Of a stretch of DNA of 64,000 nt, positions 50,653-61,658 are shown in pieces. The notes beneath the pieces were generated by a model. The model was not told where the DNA came from and did not search any database. It saw only the letters and a program-made list of their open reading frames with translations. Location: contig CACRSC010001918.1 of the NCBI GenBank assembly GCA_902651635.1, forward strand, positions 182,842 through 246,841, read 5' to 3'. The DNA comes from Mastigamoeba balamuthi (taxonomy: Eukaryota > Evosea > Mastigamoebida > Mastigamoebidae). Each line of letters starts with the position of its first letter. Position 1 is the stretch's first letter. Made by a program: the position numbers and the translations under genes.

Positions 50653-52639
50653 CTATCTTGCGAAGCAGGCCGCCCCCTCGAGGCACGTGTCTGCGGGCTC
50701 GGACTGCTGCTGGCGCACGTCGTCGTCGTAGTCGCCGTAGGTCTCGCCCTGGGCGGCCGAGGGCGGCGGGGGCGGGCCGGGCCTGTAGTATACGCGGAGC
50801 TTGCGGTGCTGGAGCAGCTGCGCGTAGACATCGCCGTCGACAACGTCCACGTAGATGGCCGAGTGCCTGCAGTCCCACGCGCGCCACGTGAGGGCGTCGC
50901 GCAGGCGCCGCAGCGTGGCGATGGGCAGGTGGCGCTTGCCGACCTGCAGCTGGACCCACTGCCGCCCGGGCCTCTCCTCCTGGTTGGGCAGCACCGGCGC
51001 CGTCGCGTGCACGATGACGTCGCGCCACGCTACAAAGCCCTCGTGCTCCCTGAAGTCCACCTCCACGTCCCCGTTGGGGGCGCTCCACGCCCACTGGGGC
51101 CGCGCGTCGCCGACCGGCACGGGCGCGATCTTGGCCTGGCGGGGCGACAGCAGAGCGGGGGAGTCAGCAGGTGGCCCGGCCTGCCCAGGGGCGAGGGGAC
51201 GAGGGGACGCACGAGGTCGCGGTACTTCATGTCGGCGACGATGGAGCGCACCTCGGCGACCGTCTCGGCGGTGACGAGGCTCTCGCGGATGTCGGCGTAG
51301 CGCGTGACGCTGTCGACGGTCATCTTGACGAGGATGCCGCGCACAGCCGGCAGGGGCGTCTGGTGCTCCTCGCACAGGTCGATAAACTCCTCCGCCAGCA
51401 CCCAGTGGGGCACGTGCTCCCCCGAGAACATCGCGGGGTCCGCCATGATGCCCGCTGCGCCGGGGCCGCGCCCTCGTGTGAGCTGCGCCGTGTGTGCGCG
51501 GCAAGGGGGGAGCGGTGCTGCTCACTGCCGACCATGACGGCCTGTGCGTGCGTCTGCGCGAGGCAGGCCTCGATGTCCGCATACGTCTTGACGCTGCCGT
51601 TGGCGATTACGGGGATGTCGACAGCCTCGCTGTGTGCGGCGACCGCCCCGTGAGCGCGCTAGGCCCACCAGGAGAAGCAGGGGGAGAGGCTGCTGCGCTG
51701 TGCCGTACACGATGCGGGCGATGGCAGACCAGTCCGCGGTGGTGGTGCTGAGGCTGACCTGCTTGCGCGTGCGGCCGTGCACAGCGAGCACCTTGCAGCC
51801 CGCGGCCTGCAGCATGAGCGCAAACTGGATGCTCTGCTCGATCGAGTCGAAGAGGCGCATCTTGCAGCTGACGGGCGTCTTGAGCTTCCGCGTCATTGTC
51901 TCCACTGGGCACCGCCAGAGTGAGGCCGCGCAGCGTGAGGGCAGGGAGGGCAGCGCGGGGGCACCGATGCTGCGGACGAGGTCGGGGTGGTCGGCAATGA
52001 AGGCCCCGTAGGCGCCCTTGCGGGCTATCTTCTGGGGGCAGCCGAGGTTCACGTCGATGCACGCGCACTGGCCCTCGAGGTAGCTGCCCGCCTCTGCCAT
52101 GGTGTCAGGGTCGTTGCCGCACAGCTGCATCGCCGAAGGCAGAGGCAGAGGCAGAGAGGCAGAGGGAGAGAGACAGCAGCGGCGGGACAGAGCACCCGGG
52201 AAAAACCAAGTCAGTAAAGGAGGAGGTCATAGGGGATAATCAATTGAGGATGTCAGGAAAAGAAGAAGAAGAAGAAGAGAGGAGGGGGCAGAGGCAGAGG
52301 CAGAGGAGGAGGAGGAGGAGGAGGACCTGGGCGACGAGGGGCTGGTCAGCGGGGCAGGTGGCGAAGATCTTGCGGCGGAAGCCCTCCTCCTTGGCGAACT
52401 GGCCGCTGTGGAACATCTGCGTGTAGCAGACGTCTGCGCCGTGGCGCTTGCACAGCAGGCGGAAGGGCAGGTGGCTCGCGTCCACCATGGGGGCCACCNT
52501 CCACCATGGGGGCCACCACGTGGCGGGGGCTCCCCAGCGCCTCCCGCCACACCCGCCACGCCTCGGGCGCCGCATTCGCCTTGCGCCCCTCCTCCGCCGC
52601 TCGTCCTGCTCCTCCTGCTCCTGCTGCTGCTCCCTCCAT
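50653..52639 (-). CDS. tRNA-dihydrouridine synthase (Dus1-like) with C-terminal extension
   Basis: The flavoenzyme reduces uridine to dihydrouridine in the tRNA D-loop. The start is the ATG at 52639 (MEGAAAGAGGAGRAA). Family motifs are in order: VVAPMVDASHLPFRLL, ADVCYTQMFHSGQF, VAQ spliced to LCGNDPDTM, CIDVNLGCPQKIARKGAYGAF (active-site Cys region), TPVSCKMRLFD, LAVHGRTRKQ, IPVIANGSVKTYADI, then MADPAMFSG. Beyond the catalytic and helical domains there is a ~130-residue extension (PQWAWSAPNGDVEVDF, YVDVVDGDVYAQLL, tail EGAACFAR) I do not recognise. The splice after IVYGT is unclear (possible GC donor). A one-base gap with an 18-bp duplicate (52481-52517) sits in exon 1 and is artefactual. 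Confidence 0.88.
52481..52517. other. Assembly join: 18-bp duplicate around an N
   Basis: tccaccatgggggccacc occurs at 52481-52498 and 52500-52517 on both sides of the N at 52499. A single copy restores the VAPMVDASH motif of the Dus1-like exon. Confidence 0.9.
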
Positions 52640-53116
52640 CCTCTGCCCCTGCTGCTGCTCTCGGCGGTGGCGCTGCCCCTCTCCGGCCTGGCTCTGCTGC
52701 CGCTGCGCTCACTGTACTGCGCTGTGCCTGTGCTGATATTCCTCTGACGTCTCTGGATCTGCTCAACAAGTATCTGCCCTGCCTGCAGAATATCTGACGG
52801 GTCTCTCCCTTGCCGCCTTGCCCGTCCCCTGCGACCCTCTCTCTGGAGCACACCCCATTCCCAGACCAGGGCAGGGCAGAACCCCCTGAAAGTAGCGCTG
52901 GCGGGTCAGCCACAGCGGAGCAGCGTGGTGCGCCCTGTGCGCCCTGTGCCCCTGTGCTGCTGTGCTTGTGCTCTGCTGTGCGAGGGTCTCTTTGTTGCTG
53001 TGTGCCTTGCGCCCTGTTGCTGGGCCTGGGCTCCCTCTCTGTGTGCCTGTGTGCGTGTGGGGCGGAGGGCAGCAGCAGCGGCAGCGGATGGAGGGGAGGC
53101 AGCAGCCCTGCCTGCA
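52640..53116. other. Dus1 promoter and 3' flank of the secreted Cys-rich gene
   Basis: Upstream of the Dus1 ATG, the motifs gatattcc (52735), caagtatctgccc (about 52767) and gaatatctgacgg (about 52788) resemble the GTATCTC-type motif of other promoters. The rest is CT-rich, with no gene. Confidence 0.38.
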
Positions 53117-54045
53117 CTAGGGGGCAGCGGCCAGGGCAGCCAGGGCGGCCAGGGCGGCTGCGAGAGCGTTGCGGGGCAGGAGGGGCAGCAGGGGGGCGCC
53201 CCCCGAGGCGTCGGGGAGCAGGCGGCAGCCCGCCACGTAGCAGTCGGCGTCCCTGCACGCCCTGTCGTAGACGCTGCCGCGGGGGGGCTCCCTCAGCAGC
53301 TGCTGGCTCTCGCTCTTGTCCAGGCACTCGGACAGCTCTGTCGCGCACGCGCACGCCGTCGTCCGCGCCCCCTGCGGCCCCGCCCTGCAGGCCTCGTAGG
53401 CGCTGGCGCACTGGGCCGGGGGCTGCGGGGGGCTGCAGTCGACGGGGCAGCCCCAGTCGTTCTTGGCGCGGGCGCAGAGGCCGGGGACGTGCTCGGCGCA
53501 GCTGTGGCTCCAGAGGCACTTGAGCGCCACCTGGGAGCAGCTGCAGGCGGTGCTCCAACGGGTGCACTCGAACAGCCGGGCGGCGCACGCGCGCTGCTCG
53601 TCGTAGCAGTGCGGCTTGTTGCGGCACAGCGCACCCCCCAGCAGCAGGCACGGCGACGTCTTGGGGTCGCAGTCGGCCTGCATCTTCTCCACAAACTGCT
53701 GGCAGTTCTCGGGGTGCTGCCGGTCCACCTGGTGCTGCAGGCCGCACGTGGCCGCGTCGTCCATGCAAATGCACACGCTCACGTTGCCCGCGGCCTTGCA
53801 CGCCTCGAACTCGGCCCCGCACGAGCACGGGTAGCCCCCAGGGGGCGTGTCCCTGCCAACGCATGTGCACACACACACGCACAGCCCTCCTGTCAGCCCA
53901 CACCTCAACAAGCACGAGCAGGCTACTGGGAGGTAGGGTGGGAGAGGCAGAGAGACGGAGATCAGGGGGGATTGGTAGAGGCTCACCCTGCACACGCCAC
54001 GGCAAGGAGAGCCACAGAGCACACTAGGGCTGCCACTACCTTCAT
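53117..54045 (-). CDS. Secreted cysteine-rich, probably GPI-anchored protein
   Basis: The start is the ATG at 54045, with a clear signal peptide (MKVVAALVCSVALLAVACAG). An intron with donor GTGAGC (from about 53986) joins to GDTPPGGYPCSCGAEF. The mature part has about two dozen Cys in repeating spacing (SVCICMDDAATCG, CLLLGGALCRNKPHC, ACSCSQVALKCLWSHSC, LCARAKNDWGCPVDC, TTACACATELSECLD). The C-terminus is a short hydrophobic tail (ALAAALAALAALAAAP) directly before the TAG, as for a GPI-anchor signal. It resembles, in style only, GFR/elicitin-like Cys-rich surface proteins. I cannot name the family. Confidence 0.72.
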
Positions 54046-54621
54046 CCCGCAGGAAATTGCTTTCTGATGCTGCACGCACACTCGGTCAGCCGCGGAGCGG
54101 AAGCGCCGGGCACGCATGCTGGCGTCATCTGCTGGAAAAACGACTCGGGCTATCGTGGAAACATCAACCGGAAGGGCACCAGACATGCACAGCGCACATC
54201 TCTCCCTTTCGGTTCATTGCCGGCAGCCATTTTTCCTTGACAGACCAGGACACCAGTGCCGTGTGTGCCGTGCTCAGCTCTCCGAGCACAAGAGCCTTCC
54301 CGAGTTCAGCGTCTTCAACGCGGCCAGGCCACATAGGCGCGCTCGTGGAAACTCATACACCGCGGCTCCGCGCGACACAGCGCAACAAACTAGCTCAGGG
54401 CTCGTTCAGGCAGGTAAGCTGATGGCATCTGTGCCGAAATCGCCACGACCCCGTGGCGCTCAAACCTGTTCTTGATCCGCGGCTACCGTTCATGCCAGGA
54501 CAAGAACTCAGTGCGGGGGCCAGCGGTTCGGAGACTCACTCCAGGCATGGCAGCTGCAGGTGTACGCCACCAAAGTCAGCCCTGAGCCGCAGCAGATGGG
54601 TGATGAACAGTGTTGCCGTTT
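54046..54621. other. Intergenic between RapGAP 3' end and the secreted protein's 5' end
   Basis: The stretch has no sustained coding frame and lower GC. It includes the promoter of the gene starting at 54045. Confidence 0.4.
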
Positions 54622-57600
54622 TCAGTCTGTGGGGTATTTCTTCGCGATGTCGCTGAGGCATTGCCGCTTTACACGTAGCATCTTGTCCTCGAACAGGGGA
54701 GCGTGCAGTGCCGCCTGCTCCGCGTTTAGGACTGCACGGCACGCGCGCAATTGTCTCAGTTTCCGGGCACATTTCAGAGGCAGCTAAGGGGGGCGTACGC
54801 TTTGTGAGAAGGAACTTGGAGAAGGCCGGCCCTCTCGGGAACACCGGAGGCTCGGGCAGGCTGGGTCCAAAGGGCGGTACGCCCCGCTTGTACGCCACAG
54901 CCACGCGGTAGTGCTTGTCGACGGGCGTCACAACAATGAACACGTCTGGCGGGAGAGGGGGAGGGGGGTGGGCCCCCGACGTCAGCAGCAGTGGTACAGG
55001 GGAGCACGGGGCAGAGGGTTGCAGGTGAGGACGCACGGTTGAACTGCGAGACAAACGTGCAGGGGTTGAAGGGCGTGTCGCCCTCCTTGAAGACCACGAC
55101 GACGACGTCGTTGCCTATCTGCCGCTTGCGGTTCAGCTGCTGCGGGTCGCCCGGCGTGAAGGGTATCAGCGTCGACACGTGGAACATCACCTGCACACCT
55201 TCGTGCACCGTGTACACGCTCTCCGTCCCCGACGTCGCAGACTCTGCGTCCCCGCGCACGCGCAAGCGCAGGCAAGCCTGTGAGCAGTGGCACCGCGACC
55301 GCCGGAGCAGCGACACATCGAGACGCACTGGTGACATCGAGCCCTGCGGCGTACTTCTGCCAGCCCAGCAGCGGCACGCGCTCCCCCAGTAGCGACAAGA
55401 ACTCGAGGAACGCGGGGCTCGGGTCGCCTGAGGTCACAGGGGTGTGTTGGAGGACAGGACAGAGAAACAGGAGCAGAGGCGATGCGCACAGTTGGCGAGC
55501 ATAGACTCCTCGTCTCTCTGGCCGGGCTTGGCAAAGACGACGCCGAACTTGGCGCAGGTGACGACCTCAAGCTCCTCGAGGCGCACGAGGTCCTTGACGA
55601 TCTCGGTGGAGGATACGGCCTGCAGCTTCGCTTCTGCCAGCAGGGGGTCCGCGATCTCGGCCGTTTGCTGCAGCACGCGGGCGCGGGGCTTCTGCCCCTT
55701 GAGCCACGACGACTCGAGGAGCATCACGCGGCTCCCCTGCAGGCGGCGTGTCAGCAGGCAACCCAGGGGCGCGTGCAGGCGGAGGGCTCACCCCCTTGGT
55801 CCGGATGAGGATGAGGAAGCACTTGTTCGACACCTCTGCGCACATGGACACGATGACTGGCGTCTGTGGCGTCCGCCCGATGAAGTTGTAGTGCGCTGCG
55901 GGGAGCGGGCACACCGTTGTCAGCGGGGGGCTCTGGCGCGGGGGAGGGCGGCGGTGAAAGGGCGGGGCACTCTTGTTGGCCATCTCGGCCGTGTAGATGT
56001 GCTTGTAGACTTCCATGTGCTCGAGCTCCACGACGTTGGCTGCGATGACCGAGAGCGACCTGCCGGCCTCCCGCTTGAACTCGGACTGCGTGTCTGTGTC
56101 CACCATGGTGGGCGCCCGCTCGTCGCTGTAGACAGAGTCCCTGGGCCTCGCGCTGCTGCCGCCGCCCTCCTGGGGCGCCCTCTCCTCGCCGTCCTCTGCG
56201 AGGCGCAGGCGGAACCGCGAGGAGCCCCTGCCGATGCTGCCGCCGTGGCTGCCGCTGAGGCTCCCGATCGTCACGTCCGCCGAGGCCGCCGAGGGGCTCA
56301 GGCACGCGGGCTGCCGCACGCCGAGGTAGGTGCCCAGCGCCGAGGGCAGCAGCACCTTGCGCGCCACGAGCTCCGTGGGCAGGCAGCGCTTGCGCATCCA
56401 GCGGCTGATCTTCACCGCGTTGCTCGACCGCTGCGCCCTGTACTCCCTGCTGCCCAGGTACGCCGCCATCTGCACCAGCTGCCCCATCTGCGACCGCACC
56501 ACCCACCGCGCCCCCTCGGCGTCGGCCCACTCGGGCACGTCGTGCATCCGCCCCGCCGGCACCGCTGCCGTCACGGCTGCCCTGCCTGCGGCCGACGCTG
56601 ATGCCGATGACGCTGCCGCTGCCGACGCAGAGGCGGCCATCCTGGCGCAGGACTCGGAGCCCGCCTTGCGCTGGCTGCCGTGGTGCCCGTGCGTCTGCGT
56701 CTCCCTGCTGCTCCTCTGCGGCGCCTTCTGCACGCACAGGCTCACCGCGCGCTGCACCGCCGCCGCCTGCTGCTGCTGGGTCTGCTGGGCCTGCTGGGCC
56801 TGCTGGGCCTGCGTGCGCGCCTCGACCGCAGCGTCCTTGAGCGCTGAGGCGACGGCGATGGCCTTCTCCAGGCGCTTCTCTGCGCGCTCTCTGCCCTCGC
56901 GCTCGCCCTGGCACTCGCGCTCGGCGGCCAGCAGGCGCTCCGCCAGCGCCCGCAGCTGCTCGGCGGCCTCGCGGGCCCTGCGCTCGGCGTCGGCGGCGTC
57001 CCTGCGGGCCCTGTCGGCGTGGGCGGCCAGCTCCGCCGTGGCCTGCCGCTGCGCCTGCAGCTCCGCCCCGAGGCGCCCGCCCTCCTCGAGGGCCGCGCGG
57101 GCCGCCGCGAGCTCCGCCGCCAGCGTGGCCGTCTCGGAGCCGCTGCCGCTGCCACTGCCGCCGAGGGCCACGGGGGCCGCTGCCTCGGCGGGGGGCGGCG
57201 TGCCGCGCGGGGCCTCGGCGCCCGGGGGCGAGAGGAGGCGGGCGGCGCGGCGCTGCTCGCAGGCGTCGGAGCGGAGGGCCTCGGCAGCGGCGCGGGCGCG
57301 CTGGATGCCGTCGGCGAGCCTGGCGTTGAGGCGCTCGAGGTCGTCAGCGCGGGCCTGGGCGGCCAGCAGGGCGGCGCGGAGGTCGTCGATCTCGAGGGCC
57401 TGGCGGGCCAGCTGCTGCTGCTGCTGCTGCTGCCGCTGCGCCAGCTCCGCGGGGGCGGGGGCCAGCGGGGCGGCAGGGGCGGCGGGGGGCGGGAGGAGGG
57501 GCTCGGGGGGGTCCTGGGCGTGGGCGACGAAGGAGGGCTGGGGCGAGGCCAGCGTGTTGTCCGAGAGGCTCTTGCGGTGCGTCTCCCACGAGGGCGACAG

Positions 57601-58162
57601 CGCCTCCTGCTGCTGCTGCTCCTGCTGCTGCTGCTGGTGCAGGCGGTGCAGCGCCGAGAGCGACGACGAGGAGGAGGAGGAGGAGGGGCTGCAGCGCAGC
57701 AGGCCGCAGGGCTCCTCGAGGGGGCTGTCTGCGGCTGCCTCTGCGTCGCAGGGGCCGCTGCGGCTGAGGCAGAGGGCCGCCGTGGCCAGCGCCGACGCGG
57801 GCGACGAGGGCGTCGAGGGGGCGCCTGTCCCGCCGCCCAGGGGGCGCAGCAGGGGCCCCACGGCGGCGCCCATCGAGTAGTGGCGTGCGGCGGCCGTGGC
57901 GGCGGCGGCAGCGGCGGCGGCGGAGCGGGGGCCCTGGCCCTGGCGCTCGGCCATGCGGAGGAGGAGGCCGCAGGTGCTCGTGGCCTCGTGCATCGACGCC
58001 CGCGTGCGGAAGCGGGGCTGCCCCTGAGGCCCCCGTGTGTGCTGTGCGTGAGCCCTGTGGGGGGGGCGCAGGCAGCGGGCGCACCGCGAGGGGGCGGTGT
58101 ATGCGCTCCAGGTGCAGCCAGAAGTCCCTGGCGGCGCTCGCCTGGGGTGTAGTGTCCGCCAT
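54622..58162 (-). CDS. Rap-GAP domain protein with coiled coil
   Basis: The start is the ATG at 58162 (MADTTPQASAARDFW), followed by a ~70-nt intron. The N-terminal half is low-complexity (Ala, Ser, Gln runs). It leads into a long coiled coil at about 57450-56780 (QALEIDDLRAALLAAQARA, ADAERRAREAAEQLRALAE). Then come a unique region (WVVRSQMGQLVQMAAYLG, FTALL-type helices) and the Rap-GAP domain: FGVVFAKPGQRDEESM, SPAFLEFLSLLGERVPL, VMFHVSTLIPFTPGD, NRKRQIGNDVVVVVF (Asn-thumb helix), VFIVVTPVD, VPPFGPSLPEPP, KFLLTKLLNAEQAA across the last splice. It ends KKYPTD and TGA at 54622. Rap-GAPs switch off Rap GTPases in adhesion and cytoskeleton control. I cannot assign a subfamily such as SIPA1 or Rap1GAP. 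Confidence 0.88.
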
Positions 58163-58680
58163 TGGCGCTCGCCTCGCCTCGCCTGCCTTGCTTGTGCCTC
58201 GCTGGCCTCTCTCTCTGTCCTCCCTCTGCTGCTGCGGGGCCCTGCTGTGAGCCCTCTCTCTGTGGTCGCTGCGCCTGCCTTGTGGCGGGAAGAGAGCGCT
58301 GTGGTGCGCAGGGCAGGGGGCAGGGGCACGAGGGCGCGCACCGGAGGCCCCGCAAAGCGATCTCCCGAGAGAATAGAGAAAGGTGCAGTCCACTATCGCG
58401 CTCTCGCTACCACACTCGCCCTATTTTTCTGCTTTTCTGCTCTTCGACAACGTCTGACAGCAACGCCCCCGCGTCATCCAAGACACTGGCCCTCCCCGCT
58501 TCTTTTTCCCGCCCATTTGCACCAACCGCCAGCCAGCAGGGCCAGCCAGCCAGCCCTCTGGTCCTGCTGCCCTCCTGCCTCTCTGTTTACACGCGCTGCG
58601 GTGCCTCTGTGCCGTGCGCTGTGCTTGCGCCTCTGCTCTCTGCCGTCTCGGGGCCAGCATGGCGCGCTGCGCTGCCGAGG
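58163..58680. other. RapGAP promoter region
   Basis: The region lies between RapGAP (minus) and the 3' end of the p25-alpha gene. It contains agcgatctcccgagagaatag near 58356, broadly similar to the GTATCTC promoter motif, and C/T-rich tracts. No gene is present. Confidence 0.35.
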
Positions 58681-59969
58681 CTAGGCGACGAGGAGGCGAG
58701 CGCGGAGGTCGCGGAGGGCGTCGGGGAGGGGGAGGTCAGGGCGCCTGGCCCTGGCGACCATCTCGAGGGCGGCCTCGAACCTCCGGTAGTCGATGCGCTT
58801 CTCGCCGACGCCCTTGGCCCTGCGGAGGAGAGGAAGAGGGCGTGAGGGAGGCTCCGAGACCCAGAGGCCCAGAGGCCAGGGGGCAGCAGGCGTGCTTGGC
58901 GAAGATGAGGTCGAGGGCGGCGGTGCTGAGGCGGGCGTCGACGAGGCCGTGGTCGCCCATCATCTTGGCGAACTTGTGCGAGTCGAGGGCCACGCTGTTG
59001 GCCCGCTCCCCGTAGCTGCAGTACCGCGCAAACAGCTCCTCCAGCGTCCCCGCCCGCGGCGCGTACCCCCCGCTCCGCGCCCTCTGCTCCCGCTGCTGCT
59101 GCTGCTGCTGCTGCTGGCGCCGCTCCTCGCCCGGGCCGCCGCGGGGCGTGGCCCCTGCAGACTGGGGGCTCTGCGGGCGGGGCACGCCCAGCAGGCACGC
59201 GGCGCTCCTGCTCGGGGGGGCCACCCGCAGGGGCGCCGGCCGGGGCGTCGGCGACTTGCTGGCCGCCCTGCCGGGGGCCGCAGAGGCCGAGGCTGCGGCG
59301 GAGGCTGCCCCGTGGCGCAAGGGGCGGGGTCTGCCGGCCCGCACGCTCAGGGCGGGGACAAAGGCGGGCATGGGGGGCGCCGCCAGCCGCACGTCGATGC
59401 CCAGGCTGCCGCTGCCGCTGCTGGCGCTGCTGGCGCTGCGGGGGGCCCCCGTGAGCCAGGCGCAGTCGTCGGGGTCGGGGTCGGGGTCGTAGTCGCAGAG
59501 GGCGCAGTCGTCGGGGTCGTCGGGGTTGGCGGGGAGGGGGCAGGGGGGGAGGCCGTAGCCGCAGATGGCCTCGGCGACGAGGCGGAAGGCGTCCGAGGGG
59601 GCGCGCTGGGGGAACCTGCGGGCGCTGAGCTGGACGAGGGCCTCGAGGAACTGGCTGAAGGCCAGGCGCTTCTCGGCGGGGCCCTTGGACCTGCTGAACA
59701 CCAGGTCGCACGTCGTCTGCGTCACCCCGGCCCCGTCCACCAGCCCCGCCTTGTGCACCATCTTGGCGCCCCCGCCGCCTGTCAGCCGTGCTGGTGCCCT
59801 GGTGCCCTGGTGCCCTGGTGGTGGTGGTGGGGTGCCTCGCCTTGTAGAAGCGGGCGCTGTCGAGGAGGGGCGCTGTGCTCGCCCTGTTGCCCAGCGTGCA
59901 GTACTTCCAGAACTCCTGCTGCAGGTCGCTCTTGAGCCCCTCGTCCGCCTCCTCCAGCCCCTCCTCCAT
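58681..59969 (-). CDS. Double p25-alpha (TPPP-like) domain protein
   Basis: The start is the ATG at 59969 (MEEGLEEADEGLKSD); the stop TAG is at 58681. Two p25-alpha domains are in tandem. The first (DLQQEFWKYCTLGNRAST, KMVHKAGLVDGAGVTQTTCD, LVFSRSKGPAEKRLAFSQFL) is split by one intron. The second (TLEELFARYCSYGERANSV, KFAKMMGDHGLVDARLS, LDLIFAKH, then KAKGVGEKRIDYRRFEAAL) is split by another. The linker has Asp/Pro repeats (NPDDPDDCALCDYDPDPDPDD), Ala/Pro stretches and a poly-Gln run. TPPP proteins bind and bundle microtubules, often in flagellated cells. The C-terminus is DALRDLRARLLVA. It is divergent with the gene at 60179. Confidence 0.85.
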
Positions 59970-60087
59970 CTCTCTCTCTTGTGTCTCGCGTGTGTGCGCC
60001 TGTGCCCCTCTTGCTCTGCTCTTGCTCTGCTACTCTGCTGCTCTCTGCTCCTAATTTAATCTGAGCTGCTTTGCGCTGCTCTGCGCC

Positions 60088-60134
60088 GAGATTCGCGTAT
60101 CTCTCCTGGGCGCATCTTGGCAAGATCTGCAGAG
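60088..60134. promoter_or_regulatory. GTATCTC-type motifs in a 209-bp divergent promoter
   Basis: gagattcgcgtatctctcc and gcatcttggcaagatctgc lie between the starts at 59969 (minus) and 60179 (plus). Confidence 0.42.
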
Positions 60135-60178
60135 AGAGCGAGCGAGAGAGTCCTGCCTGCTGCCTGCCTGCGCTTGCA

Positions 60179-61596
60179 ATGGAGGACGAGGAGCAGGCGC
60201 TGAGCCAGGAGCCCTCGGCGGCGGTGCGGGAGCGCGGGTACCGGGTGCCGCCCGAGTCGCTGCAGGTGTTCCTCGACGGCAAGACCACCGACGACACCGA
60301 CAGTGCGCTCCCTTGCCCCTCCTCCCCCTGCCTCTGCCCCTGCCCCTGCCTCTGCGCTGACGGGGCCCCCCCTGGCGTGCTGGGGTGCGCAGCGAGCAAC
60401 GTGTACCGGCTGCTGGTGTGGTGCGCCCAGGTGCGCATGCTGCCCCCGCGCCACACCGTCGAGCGCGCCCTCGCCGCCCTCCTCCACGCCGACCCCCTCG
60501 CATCCCCTCCTCCCTCGGGTGCCTCGGCCTCCTCCGCCTCCTCGGGTGCCTCCGCCTCCAGCGGCAGCGCGGGGTCCGCCCTCGTCTGCTCCGCCTTTGA
60601 GTCGCTGCTGCTCCTCGCCCGCGTGCGCCCCCTCTGCCTCTGCCTCTGCCTCTGCCCCCTCCTCCTCGTCCATGCCCTTGCCCCTGCCCCTGCTCACCCT
60701 CTCTGCTGCCCCCAGGTGCTCCCTGCCGAGTCCCTGGCCCCCAAGCTGCTGCCCCTCGCCCCCTGGGACTTTGCCTGCACCGCCCTCGCTCACCTCGCTG
60801 AGCACCCCTCGGTGCCCTCTCTCCCCTCTCCCCTCTCCCCTCTCCCCTCTCCCCCCCCGCTCCTCCTGCCCTGCCTGACGACACCCCGCGGGCCCTGCGC
60901 CAGAGCACGGCCGCCTACACCGTCCTGAGGCTCTACGACCTCGTGCTCGAGCGCGAGTCGACGCACCTGGCCGAGCAGACCGCCTCCCTCATGATCGACT
61001 CGGAGCGCCGCCTCGTCCTCGCCGCCTGCGCTGCCGCTGCCCTCCCCTGCGCCTCGCGGCCCCCCGCTGCCGTCGCCCTCGTCCTCAGCCTCATGGGCCG
61101 CGTGGCCCTCGCCCACGACCCCCGCAAGGCCGCCGACGACCTCGTCCGCGTCCTCGGCGACGCGCAGCCCGCCGACCTCGTCCGCGTCCTCGCCGAGTGC
61201 CCGGGCACCGAGTGGAAGGCCCTCCTGGCCGACCAGCTCCTCTCCCCCCGCAGGGACTTTGCGGGCCTCGGCCCCGACGCCCGCTCGCGCGCCCAGCGGG
61301 AGCCCCTCACCCGCGCCAAGCTCGCCACCAAGTGGCTGCGCCTGCGCCCCGCAAAGGACGCCACCCCCGACGCCGGCAGGCTCCTCGCCGCCCTCGTCTA
61401 CGCTGCCGCCGCCGCCGCGGCCCCCGAGGACGCCCTCGAGAGCGGCCAGCAGGCGCAGGCCGCGTCCAAGAGCGCGCACGGCTTTGTGCAGGGCATCGCC
61501 TGCGTCGCCGGCGACGACGGGCGTGTGGCAGCCGGCATGGCGGTCAGGGCCGTGCTCAGCCGGGACGCGAGCACAGAGATGCAAACCAACGATTGA
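60179..61596 (+). CDS. Unrecognised helical protein
   Basis: The start is the ATG at 60179 (MEDEEQALSQEPSAAV). Four exons seem likely: the first ends at 60302 (DDTD), the second runs from SNVYRLLVWCAQVRML to LLLLARV, the third from VLPAESLAPKLLPLAPWDF to LAEHPS, and the last from STAAYTVLRLYDLVLERES to STEMQTND and TGA at 61596. Introns are C/T-rich with GTGCGC or GTGCCC donors. The protein is rich in Ala and Leu helices (DLVRVLGDAQPADLVRVLAE), suggesting an alpha-solenoid, with no signal peptide or membrane helix. I do not recognise a family. Confidence 0.65.
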
Positions 61597-61658
61597 TTGA
61601 TCGACTGGCACCCCCGGTGGACCTCTGCCCCTCCTCCCCCCTTCCCTCTCTCCTTCGT

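Noticed and set aside
57019-58152. Plus-strand open frame opposite the RapGAP coiled-coil region
   Set aside because: Antisense to a continuous coiled-coil reading that leads into a Rap-GAP domain.
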